A stretch of 64,000 nucleotides of DNA from Nitrospinaceae bacterium (lineage in GTDB: Bacteria; Nitrospinota; Nitrospinia; Nitrospinales; VA-1): contig JAJDAZ010000002.1 in the NCBI GenBank assembly GCA_029261595.1, forward strand, positions 106,174-170,173. The letters run 5' to 3'. The translations under genes and the position numbers were made by a program. Below, piece by piece: positions 26,181 to 35,794 of the stretch. The stretch's first letter is position 1, and each line of letters begins with the position of its first letter. The notes beneath the pieces were generated by a model. The model worked only from the letters and a program-made list of their open reading frames with translations, searched no databases and was not told where the DNA came from.

Positions 26181-26795
26181 TTATTTTTTTCTTTGCCCCG
26201 CCAGTTTTTCACTGATATTTTTGGCCACCTTGACATTCAGCTTGCTCAATACCTGGCCGGCCACCTTGCTTTTCATGCCCGAAAGAATCTGGATGGCCAG
26301 GTCTTCATTGATGACTTCCAGAAGTTTGGCCGCCTCCTGCGGCTTCATTGCGGAATAGGCCTTCACGAGTCCCGCGACATTTTCTTTGATCAGATTTTTT
26401 TGGATTCCGATTTGTTGCTCGCTTCGCGCGATGGCGTCTTCAATTTTTTTCAGGTCTTTGAGGATATTTTGTTCCAAGGTTTTCAGCCGTTGTTCTTTTA
26501 ACGAAACCTCCGCTTCCCTTCTTTTAAGGTCCCGGTTTTTCTTTTCGATCATTTCGATCATGCGGAATGTTTCCGGGCTGATTCCCTGAACCGGGTCGGG
26601 GAGGGCGACTTTTTCCTCAGGCGCCGGTTCAGCGTCCTCTTCCTCGGGTTCTGTTTCTTCAACTGGAGCTTCCTCCTGGGCAAATGCTGGAGGGGGTTGT
26701 AGCCTTAAAAGATCGCTCATCCAGATGGTTGGCGCAAACCCCAGCGTCAGGCCCAAAATGACAATGATGAATTTACCCTTCATGCGCTGTTTCAT
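26181..26795 (-). CDS. motE: MotE-like flagellar motor-associated protein
   Basis: 204 residues: an N-terminal signal anchor (about 6-27), an acidic Glu/Pro-rich stretch, a coiled coil (about 75-130, RDLKRREAEVSLKEQRLKTLEQN) and a C-terminal MgtE-N-like helical domain with AYSAMKPQEAAKLLEVINEDLAIQILSGM. This is the arrangement of MotE-family proteins, which are exported and help stabilise motor parts. The ATG at 26795 was chosen because it overlaps the fliJ stop by 4 bases (ATGA); a GTG six codons earlier is possible. Last gene of the flagellar operon. Confidence 0.82.
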   Translation of the reverse strand: MKQRMKGKFIIVILGLTLGFAPTIWMSDLLRLQPPPAFAQEEAPVEETEPEEEDAEPAPEEKVALPDPVQGISPETFRMIEMIEKKNRDLKRREAEVSLKEQRLKTLEQNILKDLKKIEDAIARSEQQIGIQKNLIKENVAGLVKAYSAMKPQEAAKLLEVINEDLAIQILSGMKSKVAGQVLSKLNVKVAKNISEKLAGQRKK

Positions 26796-27229
26796 GTTGA
26801 ATTCATCCGCCACTGGTTGGATCCGGTTTCGTCGTTCAATGCAATTTCCGTCTTCAGCTGTTTCTTTTTCAATGCGGATTGTTCCCGTTCCTTGAGAATT
26901 TCCATGGTGCGCCGTTTCATCATCGATAGAACCAGATCCTGCTTTTTCAAGTTCAACTTTTCCGCGACCTCGGAGATCACCTGCTCCTGACGAGTCTTTT
27001 CCAGCTTCACCCCGGTGAAAAAATTGTTATAAAGAACCATCTTGTCGATGTTCATTTCCTGATCCAGGGTCTGATTCAGTTCTTGTTTTTTTTCTTCGGC
27101 GATTCCTTCCATAAAGCGCAACCGGTCCATCTGATTTTGCATATGGGTGTTGATCACCCCCAGTTCCTTTTTAATCAGGTTTTCTTTTTCTTTATGAACT
27201 TTGAGAACTGTTTCAAAGCGAAATTTCAT
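26792..27229 (-). CDS. fliJ: Flagellar export chaperone FliJ
   Basis: A 145-residue, almost wholly helical coiled-coil protein beginning MKFRFETVLKVHKEKEN, the usual FliJ start. Rich in Lys, Glu, Gln and Met. FliJ forms the stalk of the flagellar export ATPase and moves chaperones to FlhA. It overlaps fliI upstream by 4 bases and motE downstream by 4 bases, so all three are translationally coupled. The identification relies on length, coiled coil and place, since FliJ sequences diverge strongly. Confidence 0.9.
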   Translation of the reverse strand: MKFRFETVLKVHKEKENLIKKELGVINTHMQNQMDRLRFMEGIAEEKKQELNQTLDQEMNIDKMVLYNNFFTGVKLEKTRQEQVISEVAEKLNLKKQDLVLSMMKRRTMEILKEREQSALKKKQLKTEIALNDETGSNQWRMNST

Positions 27230-28554
27230 GATCCACCCTCCACAATCGCTTTAAGCTGGGCGATGGTTTCGGCCAGGTCGACTCTCTCATTCATGCCCTG
27301 TTGAAGGAATCGGTTCATCTGGTCGATTTTTGCGATGGCCAGGTCGATTTTTGCGTTACTTCCTTTTGCATAGGCGCCGATATTGATCAGGTCCGCGGCT
27401 TCCCGGTAGGTGGCGAGGATGTCGTTGAACTGCATGGAAAGTTCATGATGCTCTTTGGATATGACGTCGATCATCAAACGGCTGATGCTGCTTAAGATAT
27501 CGATGGCGGGGTAGTGATTGTGCGACGCCAATTCGCGGCTGAGCACGATGTGGCCGTCGAGAATCGCCCGCACCGCATCGGAAATGGGTTCGTTCAAATC
27601 GTCGCCCTCCACCAGAACGGTGTACAGACCCGTGATACTGCCGTTTCCGGGGTTGGTGCCGGCTCTTTCCAGCAATTTGGGCAACATGGAAAAAACCGAG
27701 GGCGTGTATCCCCTGGTTGTAGGCGGCTCGCCGACGGAAAGGCCGATCTCCCGTTGCGCCATAGCAAACCGGGTCACCGAATCCATCATCAGAATCACGT
27801 CCTTTCCCTGATCGCGGAAAAATTCGGCGATGGTCGTGGCGATGAAAGCTCCGCGCAGACGCACCAGAGGAGGCTGATCGGAGGCGGCGGCGACCACCAC
27901 AGATTTTTTCAGCCCTTCCGGGCCCAGGTTTTCCTCGATGAATTCTTTTACCTCGCGTCCGCGTTCGCCGATCAAAGCGATCACGTTCACATCGGCGTCG
28001 GTGTTTCGGGCCATCATTCCCATCAATATCGATTTCCCGACTCCTGTCCCTGCCAGGATGCCGATTCTCTGTCCTTTGGCGCAGGTGAGCAATCCGTTGA
28101 TCGAGCGGACGCCCACATCCAAAGGATCTTTTATCCGGTTTCTGTCCAACGGATTCAGCGGAGTTCCCATCAGGGGATATTCCATATTGGGAGGAATCGG
28201 TTCTTTACCGTCCAAAGGGCGCCCGTTGCCATCTATGATGCGTCCGATGAGTTTGGGGCTCACATTCACGGTGGGGTATTCATCCGCCGATTCGATGACA
28301 CTCCCCGGTTGAACGCCGATGAGTTCTCCCAATGGCATGAGCAGGGTATGATTGTCGCGAAACCCCACCACCTGAGCCTCCACGGGAGGCCGTTCGTTGC
28401 CTGGATAGATGGTGCAGATGCTACCCACGGATGCTGCCGGACCGTTGCCTTCAAGAATGAGACCAATGATCCGATTCACCCTTCCGGTTTTTCGAACGAA
28501 GGAAGTGTTTTCGATGAAGGACCGGTATTTTTTCAGATCAATTATATCTTCCAT
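27226..28554 (-). CDS. fliI: Flagellum-specific ATPase FliI
   Basis: 442 residues, full length. Walker A is AGTGVGKS (168-175); further marks are ALIGERGREVKEFIEENLG, the Walker B VILMMDSVTRFAMAQREIGLSVGEPPTTRGYTPSVFS region, and SITGLYTVLVEGDDLNEPISD. FliI is the hexameric ATPase of the flagellar type III export apparatus, held by FliH and opened by FliJ. Both partner genes flank it. It starts 9 bases after fliH. Confidence 0.97.
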   Translation of the reverse strand: MEDIIDLKKYRSFIENTSFVRKTGRVNRIIGLILEGNGPAASVGSICTIYPGNERPPVEAQVVGFRDNHTLLMPLGELIGVQPGSVIESADEYPTVNVSPKLIGRIIDGNGRPLDGKEPIPPNMEYPLMGTPLNPLDRNRIKDPLDVGVRSINGLLTCAKGQRIGILAGTGVGKSILMGMMARNTDADVNVIALIGERGREVKEFIEENLGPEGLKKSVVVAAASDQPPLVRLRGAFIATTIAEFFRDQGKDVILMMDSVTRFAMAQREIGLSVGEPPTTRGYTPSVFSMLPKLLERAGTNPGNGSITGLYTVLVEGDDLNEPISDAVRAILDGHIVLSRELASHNHYPAIDILSSISRLMIDVISKEHHELSMQFNDILATYREAADLINIGAYAKGSNAKIDLAIAKIDQMNRFLQQGMNERVDLAETIAQLKAIVEGGS

Positions 28555-28563
28555 AATACTGAG

Positions 28564-29421
28564 TCAGGGCCGAGGCTCGGTTTCAGGGGGTTCCTCATTT
28601 ACCGGGGCATCCTCTTTTTGGATTTCACTCTTTTGGGATTCCTCCTCAAGAGCTGGGGGTGCCAGGTGCAGGATTTTATCGATTTGTTCGCCTAGTTTAT
28701 CCATCCTGGCGTCCACGGTTCCAAAGTTGGTTTCGATGATGCAACCGCCCCGGTCTATGCCCGTACTGGCTTCAAAGGAAATATTTTTTATTTCTCCAAA
28801 CAAATGTTGCAGTTCGGGGCGAAAGCTCTCGGCGTGTTCTTTATCCGCCGGATTTATTTTTATGGTCATCGATTCTTTATCGAGAACCGACTGAACCGCC
28901 AGACGGATCATCTCCTGAATGCTGTCGTCCCTCGTGGAAAGTTCAAAATGAATGACTTTTTTAACCAGGGAGATCACCATTTCGATCATCTCCCGCTCCA
29001 CTTTGGAGTACATCTTTTTCCGGAACCCGCTCAATTCCTGAATGGTGTTCTCTGTGGACTCCAGGCAGGGCTGGAATTCCTGCTTGGCATCCTGTTCCCC
29101 TTTCTTAAAGCCTTCGTCAAAACCTTTATCGTGGGCTTCTTTTTCTGCGGTTTCGCGGATTTCGTCGGCCTGGGCCTTCGCCTTGTTGAGAGCATCGCGC
29201 ATGACTTCAATGACGCCCTCTTTGGCACGTTTGACTTTGTGAGCATCAAAATTGGTCGCATCGGGACGGTCATAAACAAACTCGGCGTGCTTTTCCGGGT
29301 TTTTCGGAACCAGCTCGCTGAGATGGAAGTTCCTGATTTCCCCGTCAGGCGAATTGGCAGGATTTTCCTGATCGTCGGATGAAAAATGGCTGGGGATAAA
29401 ATTTTGGGAATTATTAGACAA
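28564..29421 (-). CDS. fliH: Flagellar export ATPase regulator FliH
   Basis: 285 residues. The N-terminal part is low in order. A helical middle has GFDEGFKKGEQDAKQEF (glycine-spaced helix typical of FliH) and a C-terminal domain has IEMVISLVKKVIHFELSTRDDSIQEMIRLAV and FEASTGIDRGGCIIETNFGTVDARMD, as in FliH/YscL/V-type stator subunits. FliH anchors FliI to the switch complex. Its start overlaps fliG by 8 bases. Confidence 0.93.
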   Translation of the reverse strand: MSNNSQNFIPSHFSSDDQENPANSPDGEIRNFHLSELVPKNPEKHAEFVYDRPDATNFDAHKVKRAKEGVIEVMRDALNKAKAQADEIRETAEKEAHDKGFDEGFKKGEQDAKQEFQPCLESTENTIQELSGFRKKMYSKVEREMIEMVISLVKKVIHFELSTRDDSIQEMIRLAVQSVLDKESMTIKINPADKEHAESFRPELQHLFGEIKNISFEASTGIDRGGCIIETNFGTVDARMDKLGEQIDKILHLAPPALEEESQKSEIQKEDAPVNEEPPETEPRP

Positions 29422-30424
29422 GCTCTTCTCCCGGTCCTCCTCCGATGGATATTTTGCCTTCCTCTTCCAATTGTTTGCAAACGGCGACGATCTTCTGCTG
29501 GGTTTTTTCCACGTCGCTGATTTTCGTGGGACCCATGGATTCCAGATCCTCTTTGACCATCATAGCCGCCCGTTCGGACATATTGCTCAGCCATTTTTCC
29601 CGGAGCGTGTCGCTGGCGGTTTTGAGGGAAAGGAGCAAATCTTCCTGGTTGACTTCTTTCAGGATCAATTGAATGCCTTGATCGTCGATTTTGGCTATGT
29701 CCTCGTAGGTGAATCTCAGATTGCGAATTTCATTCGCCATGTCCGGGTCCACTTCATCCATAGCCGTCAGAATCGAAGTTTCTGTGGCCCGGTCCAGGGC
29801 GCCCATAATGTGGGCGGCGGTTTCCACGCCCCCCAGCTTGCTGCCGGACACGGCGCCCGATGCCCGGAACTCGTTTTGCAGTGCCTCGTCAAGTTCACGG
29901 AGGATGGAAGGGGAAATACGCCCGAGGGTGGCCAGGCGATGCATGATTTCAACACGATTTTCTTCCGGCATTTCACGCAGCGCATGGCTTGCTTTTGCGG
30001 GTTCCAAATGGGCCATAACGATCGCCGCCGTCTGGGGATGCTCGCTGATCAGGAAAGAAGCAATGGTCGCAGGCTCCAGCATGCGAACGGTTTCCAGTCC
30101 GCCGCCCATTTCCTCGCCGGGAGTGGTGATATTGTTCAGGATTTCCGTGGCTTTCGCCGGGTCGAGGGCTTTCATCAAGGCGGCCCTTAAAAAATCCATT
30201 CCGCCGACGCCCAGACCTCCGGTTCCGGCGTCTACCTGGTCATAAAATTCTTTGTTCACCGCATCCATGGAAGGCATGTCCACATCTCCCAGGGCCGCCA
30301 TATAGTTGCCAAGGCTTTGGATTTCCCGCTCATCCATATTTTCAAGGATCTTGATGGCTTGTTGTTCGCCCAGGGACACCATCAGAATGGCGGCTTTTTC
30401 GGCACCGGTGTATTTTTTTGACAT
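29414..30424 (-). CDS. fliG: Flagellar motor switch protein FliG
   Basis: 336 residues, normal length. The N-terminal domain begins KYTGAEKAAILMVSLGEQQAIKIL; the middle domain has the EHPQTAAIVMAHLEPAKAS segment; the C-terminal domain carries the charged motor helix DIAKIDDQGIQLILKEVNQEDLLLSLK and ends in an acidic tail. FliG couples stator torque to the rotor and sits on FliF. It starts 18 bases after fliF and overlaps fliH by 8 bases. Confidence 0.97.
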   Translation of the reverse strand: MSKKYTGAEKAAILMVSLGEQQAIKILENMDEREIQSLGNYMAALGDVDMPSMDAVNKEFYDQVDAGTGGLGVGGMDFLRAALMKALDPAKATEILNNITTPGEEMGGGLETVRMLEPATIASFLISEHPQTAAIVMAHLEPAKASHALREMPEENRVEIMHRLATLGRISPSILRELDEALQNEFRASGAVSGSKLGGVETAAHIMGALDRATETSILTAMDEVDPDMANEIRNLRFTYEDIAKIDDQGIQLILKEVNQEDLLLSLKTASDTLREKWLSNMSERAAMMVKEDLESMGPTKISDVEKTQQKIVAVCKQLEEEGKISIGGGPGEELV

Positions 30425-30442
30425 GAGAATGTCCCGTATTAA

Positions 30443-32038
30443 TTATGAGGGAGGACTTTTATCTTTAAGCCACTTACGCATGATACTGGCTGTGAATTTC
30501 GGATCATTGTCGGCAAATTCAGTAACCGCCTGCCGGATTTGCACCATTTCACTGTCCATCGCAGCTCCAAGGCTTTTCTTCTCATCCTGGATGGCGTCCA
30601 TTTCTGTGGTGGTCAACTGACCAGGAGCTTCAGGCACCACTTCCATGGAGGTGGTCATCCAGTTGATGAGGGGACGAATGACCCGCGTGAAGAACAGCAG
30701 GATAAAAAGAGCCCCCAAAACATATTTGGCTATTTTGAAGGCCAGGTCCATGGTTTCGGATTTTGAAAGCCGCTCCTGTTCATCCTGTTCAAAGGTCCGG
30801 TCGAACTGGATATTTTCCAACTGAACCTGGTCCCCGCGTTTTTCATTGTAGCCGATAGCGGATTTGACAATGGGCAGATACTTGGCCATTTCTTCTTCGG
30901 TTCGGGGTTGGTAAGCGGGAGGGTTCCCGGAAACGGTTCCGTCGATGAGGACCGCGACGGACAATTTTTTCACGGTACCCAGCGGCTTGGAGGTTTGCCG
31001 CACAATTTTGTTGATTTCATAATTGAAGGTCTGGTTTTCCTTGTCCCGCTTCGCCGGTTGACTTCCCGTTGTGGACTGGCCTGTGCCGCCGGGGACCAGA
31101 CCCTGGGCTCCCGGTATGCCTCCTGGAGGCAATGCGCCCAGGGTCGCTTCCGAAACCAGTTGTTCGCTCCTGACCACCTGGGAATCCGGGTCAAAAACTT
31201 CCTCTGTTTTTTCTACAGCTTCAAAGTCGAGGTCGGTGCTCACTTGGGCGATGACGGTCCCTTCACCCAAAGCGTTTTCCAGCATTCGGACAATATTGTC
31301 CTGAAGTTCTTTTTCAACCATCAGCTTGTGCTGATAATTTGTGGATGTGCGCATGGCGTTACCGGAACTGGCTTGGTCTCCTGAAAGAAGGTTTCCCTTC
31401 AGGTCCACGACCACGACGTCTTGTGCGTCGATCCCCTCCACGCTGGCCGCCACCAGGTGGACGATGCCTTGGGTTTGCTCGCTGGTAATGGTCTTTCCGG
31501 GTTTGACTTTAATGGTGACGGATGCTTTGCCTCGGGGTTTTTCTTTGAGGAACAAGGTGTCCTTGGGGATGACAAGATGAACCCTGGCCTGATCGACCGC
31601 ATTCAGAGATTTAATGGTCCGGCTCAATTCTCCCTGCAGGGCGCGTTGATAGTTGAGTTTCTGAATAAATTCCGTCATTCCCAGGGAGCTGTCCTCAAAG
31701 AGCTCCATGCCGACCTCCCCACCTTCCGGCAGTCCTTCGCTGGCTAATTTGAGGCGGGTTTCATAGAGCGCGTTGGCCGGGATGTGGATTGTTTGACCGC
31801 CCTGGGAGAGTTCGTAAGGAATTTTATCGGATTTTAATACCTCCACAATTTTAGAAGCGTCCCCTGGAGTCAGCTTGGCGTAAAGGAGCTGATAGTCGGG
31901 AGCTTTGAGCCACAAGGACATGGTGAACAAAGAGGCGATGCCGCCGGCCACCAGGATCAATACTGCGAATTTTTGCCCTTGTGGAAGCGCCAGGAAGCGT
32001 TCTGAAAGTTGTTTGAGAAATGTGAGAAATTTATCCAT
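30443..32038 (-). CDS. fliF: Flagellar MS-ring protein FliF
   Basis: 531 residues. Two membrane helices (about 22-44 and 445-468, KYVLGALFILLFFTRVIRPLI) enclose the periplasmic ring-building domains (YQLLYAKLTPGDASKIVEVLKSDKIPYEL, RVHLVIPKDTLFL, VVDLKGNLLS). A Gly/Pro-rich segment at about 300-320 interrupts the beta collar. The C-terminal tail (KFTASIMRKWLKDK) binds FliG. FliF forms the inner-membrane base of the flagellum. The gene follows flgC by 44 bases; fliE, usually between them, is missing here. Confidence 0.97.
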   Translation of the reverse strand: MDKFLTFLKQLSERFLALPQGQKFAVLILVAGGIASLFTMSLWLKAPDYQLLYAKLTPGDASKIVEVLKSDKIPYELSQGGQTIHIPANALYETRLKLASEGLPEGGEVGMELFEDSSLGMTEFIQKLNYQRALQGELSRTIKSLNAVDQARVHLVIPKDTLFLKEKPRGKASVTIKVKPGKTITSEQTQGIVHLVAASVEGIDAQDVVVVDLKGNLLSGDQASSGNAMRTSTNYQHKLMVEKELQDNIVRMLENALGEGTVIAQVSTDLDFEAVEKTEEVFDPDSQVVRSEQLVSEATLGALPPGGIPGAQGLVPGGTGQSTTGSQPAKRDKENQTFNYEINKIVRQTSKPLGTVKKLSVAVLIDGTVSGNPPAYQPRTEEEMAKYLPIVKSAIGYNEKRGDQVQLENIQFDRTFEQDEQERLSKSETMDLAFKIAKYVLGALFILLFFTRVIRPLINWMTTSMEVVPEAPGQLTTTEMDAIQDEKKSLGAAMDSEMVQIRQAVTEFADNDPKFTASIMRKWLKDKSPPS

Positions 32039-32082
32039 AAGTTTTTATCTTAGACCCGGATCTTACGAACCCCGGCCTGATC

Positions 32083-32520
32083 TTACCTTCCAAGCTCAAT
32101 GGCACGAAGCGCCATGGATTTGGCGGCGTTTATAGCGGTGACATTGGCTTCAAAAGAACGGGTTGTGGTGACCATGTCCACGATTTCGCCAATGACATTG
32201 ATATTTGGCATGGCGACATACCCTTCAGCATTGGCGTCCGGATGGTTCGGGTTGAAAACGGTTCTCGGTTCGGATTGGTCACGCACCACCTGGGTGACCA
32301 GAGCCTGATTGAGCGTATCTCCCAACTCATTTTTTAAGGCGGATGCAAAATCATTTTCCAAAGGCAAGGCGCTGACCACGACGCTCTTTTTTCGGTAGGG
32401 TCCACCTTCAGGGGTCCGGGTGGTTTCCACATTTGCCAGGTTGCTGGAAATGACTTCCATGCGTTGGCGTTGCACGCTCAAGCCGGAAGAGCTGATCTGC
32501 ATTGCTGTCAAAAAATCCAT
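32083..32520 (-). CDS. flgC: Flagellar proximal rod protein FlgC
   Basis: 145 residues, usual length. It begins MDFLTAMQISSSGLSVQRQRMEVISSNLANVETTRTPEGGPY in form (ANVxTTRTxxGGPY is the FlgC signature) and ends with the rod-protein C-terminal helix SFEANVTAINAAKSMALRAIELGR. First gene of the operon. A sigma-54 promoter lies 82-97 bases upstream. The usual flgB in front and fliE behind are both absent from this position. Confidence 0.96.
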   Translation of the reverse strand: MDFLTAMQISSSGLSVQRQRMEVISSNLANVETTRTPEGGPYRKKSVVVSALPLENDFASALKNELGDTLNQALVTQVVRDQSEPRTVFNPNHPDANAEGYVAMPNINVIGEIVDMVTTTRSFEANVTAINAAKSMALRAIELGR

Positions 32521-32601
32521 AGGGTTTGCCTTCCTGAATGTTAATGAAGTGAAGAAATCAATGAGTTATGGTTTTACTGCCTTGGATCGCATTAAACTAT
32601 G

Positions 32602-32617
32602 AGCAATTTTCATACCA
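32602..32617 (-). promoter_or_regulatory. Sigma-54 (RpoN) promoter of the flgC-motE operon
   Basis: On the minus strand TGGTATG-AAAA-TTGCT matches the consensus TGGCACG-N4-TTGC(A/T), with the invariant GG and GC separated by 10 bases. The predicted start of transcription is near 32591, about 70 bases before the flgC ATG at 32520. The 279-base gap 32521-32799 holds no other gene. Confidence 0.85.
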
Positions 32618-32799
32618 AGAGGGTATTTTATCTGCTTTGATTTTAATGTTTGGGGTGCCATATAACATCAAAAATTTCAAGGGGTTGCTTGAGCCTTGAT
32701 GGTTTGGGCCGGAGGGGTGGACACCGGATTTTTCCTGGCATGGGAAAATACTGTCATGGTTTTGACGAAATGGAAAATTTTGCACCGATTCCGGATTTT

Positions 32800-34188
32800 T
32801 CAATCGACGCTCTGATACTCAGTGAGTTTGTTGCGCAGGGTTCGGATGCTGATCCCCAGGGATTCTGCGGCTCGGGTTTTATTGCCATTTTGCTCTTCAA
32901 GAGTCTGCAGGATCAATTCCTTTTCCATCTGATGAATGGTTCCCCGAAAATTGGACAGGGGTTTTGATGAAGGGTCGCTGTCCATTTCAGCATCTTCTTC
33001 GAAAAACAGGTGCGCCGGCAATAAGGTGTCTTCGTTGCACAGGAGGGCGGCGCGTTCCATGATGTTCCCCAACTCGCGGATGTTTCCCGGCCAGTTGTAT
33101 TTTTTTAATAGAGACACGGTCGAGTCGTCAACGGACATGACGGGTTTGTTGTTTTCTTTGCAATGCATTGCAAGAAAGTGTTCGGCCAGAAGCGGAATGT
33201 CTTCTTTTCGCTCTCTCAGGGGGTTAATTTTGAGAGGAATAACGTTTAATCGATAGTACAGGTCTTCGCGAAACTTGTTTTCCCGGATGCGTTTTTTGAT
33301 ATCGCGGTTGCTGGTGGCGACCACCCGGACATCGACGGGAATCGATTCTTTTCCGCCGACTTTATCGATTTCGTGTTCTTGCAAAACGCGCAGAAGTTTC
33401 GCCTGAAGGGGCAGGGACATTTCGGTCACTTCATCGAGCAGAAGGGTTCCCTTGTGGGCGAGTTCAAATTTGCCCTCCTTGCGGTAATCGGCTCCGGTGA
33501 AGGCGCCTTTTTCATGGCCGAACATTTCGGTTTCCAATAGCCCTTCGGGAAGCGCGGCGCAATTGATGGCGATGAAGGGCTTATCCGCCCGGGGACTGCA
33601 TTGGTGGATGAGTCGGGCGAATAATTCTTTGCCGGTTCCGGTTTCTCCTATGATCAGCACCGTGGATTTGCTGTAGGCGATGTTTTCAACGAATTTCAGG
33701 AGTTTCAACATTTCCTGATTGCAGGTGATGATCTCCCGTTCAGGAATTATTTTGACATCGGGTTTGGCGGCAGGGGCGGTTGATTTTCTGTGGTCTTCCG
33801 GCTCTTTCATGAACGCCCGGTTCACCGATGAAATCAGGATTTCGGCTGAGAAGGGTTTGAGCAGGTAATCGAACGCGCCGACTTTCATGGTTTCGACGGC
33901 GTTGTCGATATCTCCGTAGGCGGTCATCATGATAACGATGGTTTTTGGAGAATGCTGTTTGACGGCGCGTAACAGTTCCACTCCGTCCATCTTTGGCATT
34001 TTGACGTCGGACACGATCAGGTCAAAGGTTTCATTCTGGACTCGTTCCCAGGCTTTTTTCCCGTCTTCGACACAAACCGGTTGGTAGCCTTCCCGCTTCA
34101 AGGTGGTTTCAAGGGCGACCCGCATTTCGCTTTCATCGTCCACCACGAGGATTTTTTTATCTAAATTATTTTTCATCAAATTCGTCAT
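32800..34188 (-). CDS. NtrC/FlrC-family sigma-54 response regulator
   Basis: 462 residues: receiver domain (about 12-125) with the phospho-acceptor D61 in LIVSDVKMPK; AAA+ domain with GETGTGKE (Walker A), the sigma-54-contacting GAFTGA loop and LLLDEVTEM; and a Fis-type helix-turn-helix at the end (NKTRAAESLGISIRTLRNKL). It activates sigma-54 RNA polymerase. Its kinase gene is immediately upstream (overlap about 23 bases), and the sigma-54 promoter of the flagellar operon stands just downstream, which supports an FlrC/FleR role. An alternative ATG at 34176 is possible. Confidence 0.93.
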   Translation of the reverse strand: MTNLMKNNLDKKILVVDDESEMRVALETTLKREGYQPVCVEDGKKAWERVQNETFDLIVSDVKMPKMDGVELLRAVKQHSPKTIVIMMTAYGDIDNAVETMKVGAFDYLLKPFSAEILISSVNRAFMKEPEDHRKSTAPAAKPDVKIIPEREIITCNQEMLKLLKFVENIAYSKSTVLIIGETGTGKELFARLIHQCSPRADKPFIAINCAALPEGLLETEMFGHEKGAFTGADYRKEGKFELAHKGTLLLDEVTEMSLPLQAKLLRVLQEHEIDKVGGKESIPVDVRVVATSNRDIKKRIRENKFREDLYYRLNVIPLKINPLRERKEDIPLLAEHFLAMHCKENNKPVMSVDDSTVSLLKKYNWPGNIRELGNIMERAALLCNEDTLLPAHLFFEEDAEMDSDPSSKPLSNFRGTIHQMEKELILQTLEEQNGNKTRAAESLGISIRTLRNKLTEYQSVD

Positions 34189-35455
34189 CCCAGCTAGGAA
34201 GGTTCACGATAAAAGTTGTTTGCTTGCCCGGTTCGCTTTCGGCGTCGATGGTGCCCTGATGGGCTTTGATGATGTTGTGGGAAATCGACAACCCGAGCCC
34301 GGTGCCTTTGTCCTTGGTGGAGAAAAATGGATTGAAAATTTTTACCAGATGGTCGGCGGGAATCCCCTGGCCGGTGTCTGACACGGTGATGGTGATGAAC
34401 TGCCGGTGATCGTTGCCGGCGTCCGACTGGTTGGAAAGGGCGTTGACTTTTTTTGTGGTCAGACAAAGTTCTCCGCCTTGAGGCATGGCCTGAACTGCGT
34501 TTCGGATCAAGTTGCCAAAGACTTGCTTCAAGAGATCCCGGTCGCCATTGACCCATGTGTTGCTTTCTCTAAAATGTTGCACAATTTTTATATTGTCGGC
34601 AATGACCATGTCGGACGAACTGGTTAGCAGAGTGGTCAGCAATTGGTGGATGTCGCATTTTTGCTGGGAGGGGCGGGGCGACTTTGCGTATAGCAGCAAT
34701 GTGGAAATGATCCGGTCCATATTTTTGACCCCGGAACGAATGTGCTCCACAAGCTCGGACTTTTCCTCGTCCGGCTCCACGTCCTTTTTCAAAAGCGAGG
34801 CAAACAGTTCGATGCTTCCCAAAGGATTTCGGATTTCATGCGCGATGCCTGCCGCCATTTCCCCCATGGCGCGCAATCTCTGGTTTCTCTGGGCTTCGAT
34901 TTCCAGATGGCGGATACGGGTCATGTCCTTCACGATGAGCAGGCTTCCTATCTGGTTTTCATCGGGGTCGAGCACCGGAGACGCCGAAGCCTGGATGTGG
35001 ATCCTGCTTCCGTTTGCGGTGGTGATTTCCCGGTCCACGCTCAACGGGCCGTTTCCCGTTTTGCCCAGCCGGGACACCATGTTTTCGAACAGGTCGTCGT
35101 GAAAAAGATCCTTGAGCGGTTTGCCCAGACAGGACTCCGGAGTGAGGCCGGTGATCCAGCCTGCGGTCTTGTTGAAGGTGGTGATTGTTCCCTGCCTGTC
35201 CATGACAATCACGCCGGTGGTCAGGCTTTCTAAAATATTGTTGAGATAATTTTTTACTTCTTCTTTTTCCGCGAGGTTTTTTTCCAGCTCTTCGTTCTTT
35301 TTGGCCAGTTCCAGGTCGAGCAATTTCACCCGTTCCTTCAGGTCGTCGTAGGAGTCCTGAAGCTGTTGCGTCGCTTCATTGAACGTTTGAAAGGCCTGGC
35401 TCAGGATTTCCAGTTCTTCTTTTGGAGTTTTTTTTCCCTGGAGGGATTCGCTCAT
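34166..35455 (-). CDS. PAS-domain sensor histidine kinase, FlrB/FleS-like
   Basis: 429 residues, soluble. An N-terminal coiled coil (about 15-75) leads to a PAS domain (about 72-180, [29 protein letters not shown]). The dimerisation helix has H206 in [12 protein letters not shown], and the ATPase domain has N box [11 protein letters not shown]1 DTGQGIP and G2 GTGLGLSI. With the overlapping regulator gene it forms a two-component pair. The absence of membrane helices fits FlrB/FleS kinases, which sense flagellar assembly from within the cell. Confidence 0.92.
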   Translation of the reverse strand: MSESLQGKKTPKEELEILSQAFQTFNEATQQLQDSYDDLKERVKLLDLELAKKNEELEKNLAEKEEVKNYLNNILESLTTGVIVMDRQGTITTFNKTAGWITGLTPESCLGKPLKDLFHDDLFENMVSRLGKTGNGPLSVDREITTANGSRIHIQASASPVLDPDENQIGSLLIVKDMTRIRHLEIEAQRNQRLRAMGEMAAGIAHEIRNPLGSIELFASLLKKDVEPDEEKSELVEHIRSGVKNMDRIISTLLLYAKSPRPSQQKCDIHQLLTTLLTSSSDMVIADNIKIVQHFRESNTWVNGDRDLLKQVFGNLIRNAVQAMPQGGELCLTTKKVNALSNQSDAGNDHRQFITITVSDTGQGIPADHLVKIFNPFFSTKDKGTGLGLSISHNIIKAHQGTIDAESEPGKQTTFIVNLPSWDDEFDEK

Positions 35456-35625
35456 GAACTATTGTGTGGCAAGGTGAGGGTTGAATCTAAACTTCAAGAC
35501 ATTATAAAGGATTACAAGGTATCTTTAAAGAGGATCTCAAATAATTGCTGATTAATGGCCCTTGCAATCGCCAGCTCGCTCCCGCGAGAGGGATATTGAG
35601 AGCTGACGCTTGCTTTACTCCTTTT

Positions 35626-35703
35626 ACCCCTCCGGGGCATGAAGGCAATGGTCGAATATCACATACCCCTCCGGGGCATGAAGGCAAAGGTAAAATATCA
35701 CAT
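35626..35703. repeat. Two tandem 39-base repeats
   Basis: Unit one is 35626-35664 and unit two 35665-35703; 36 of 39 positions agree. Each starts ACCCCTCCGGGGCATGAAGG, containing the palindrome CCCC-TCC-GGGG, and ends AATATCACAT. There are two copies only and no spacers. Confidence 0.85.
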
Positions 35704-35779
35704 GCTCACGAGCCCCGGAAAACTCCAGGTGATGCGGAAAATGATTTCTCCTCACATAACATCGCACATCAAATTTGGT

Positions 35780-35794
35780 CCAGCGGTACGCTGG
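35780..35794. repeat. Short palindrome of the CCAGCG-NNN-CGCTGG type
   Basis: CCAGCG-GTA-CGCTGG lies just behind the AMIN-TPR gene. Read on the minus strand, CCAGCGTACCGCTGGACC matches 9868-9885 (CCAGCGTGCCGCTGGACC) with one difference, so the two are copies of one element. Confidence 0.6.

Noticed and set aside
27514..28695. A 393-codon open frame opposite fliI and fliH
   Set aside because: It mirrors the codon structure of the real genes on the other strand and has no start signal or domain.
35626..35703. Possible CRISPR array
   Set aside because: Only two directly adjacent units with no spacers and no cas genes in the window.
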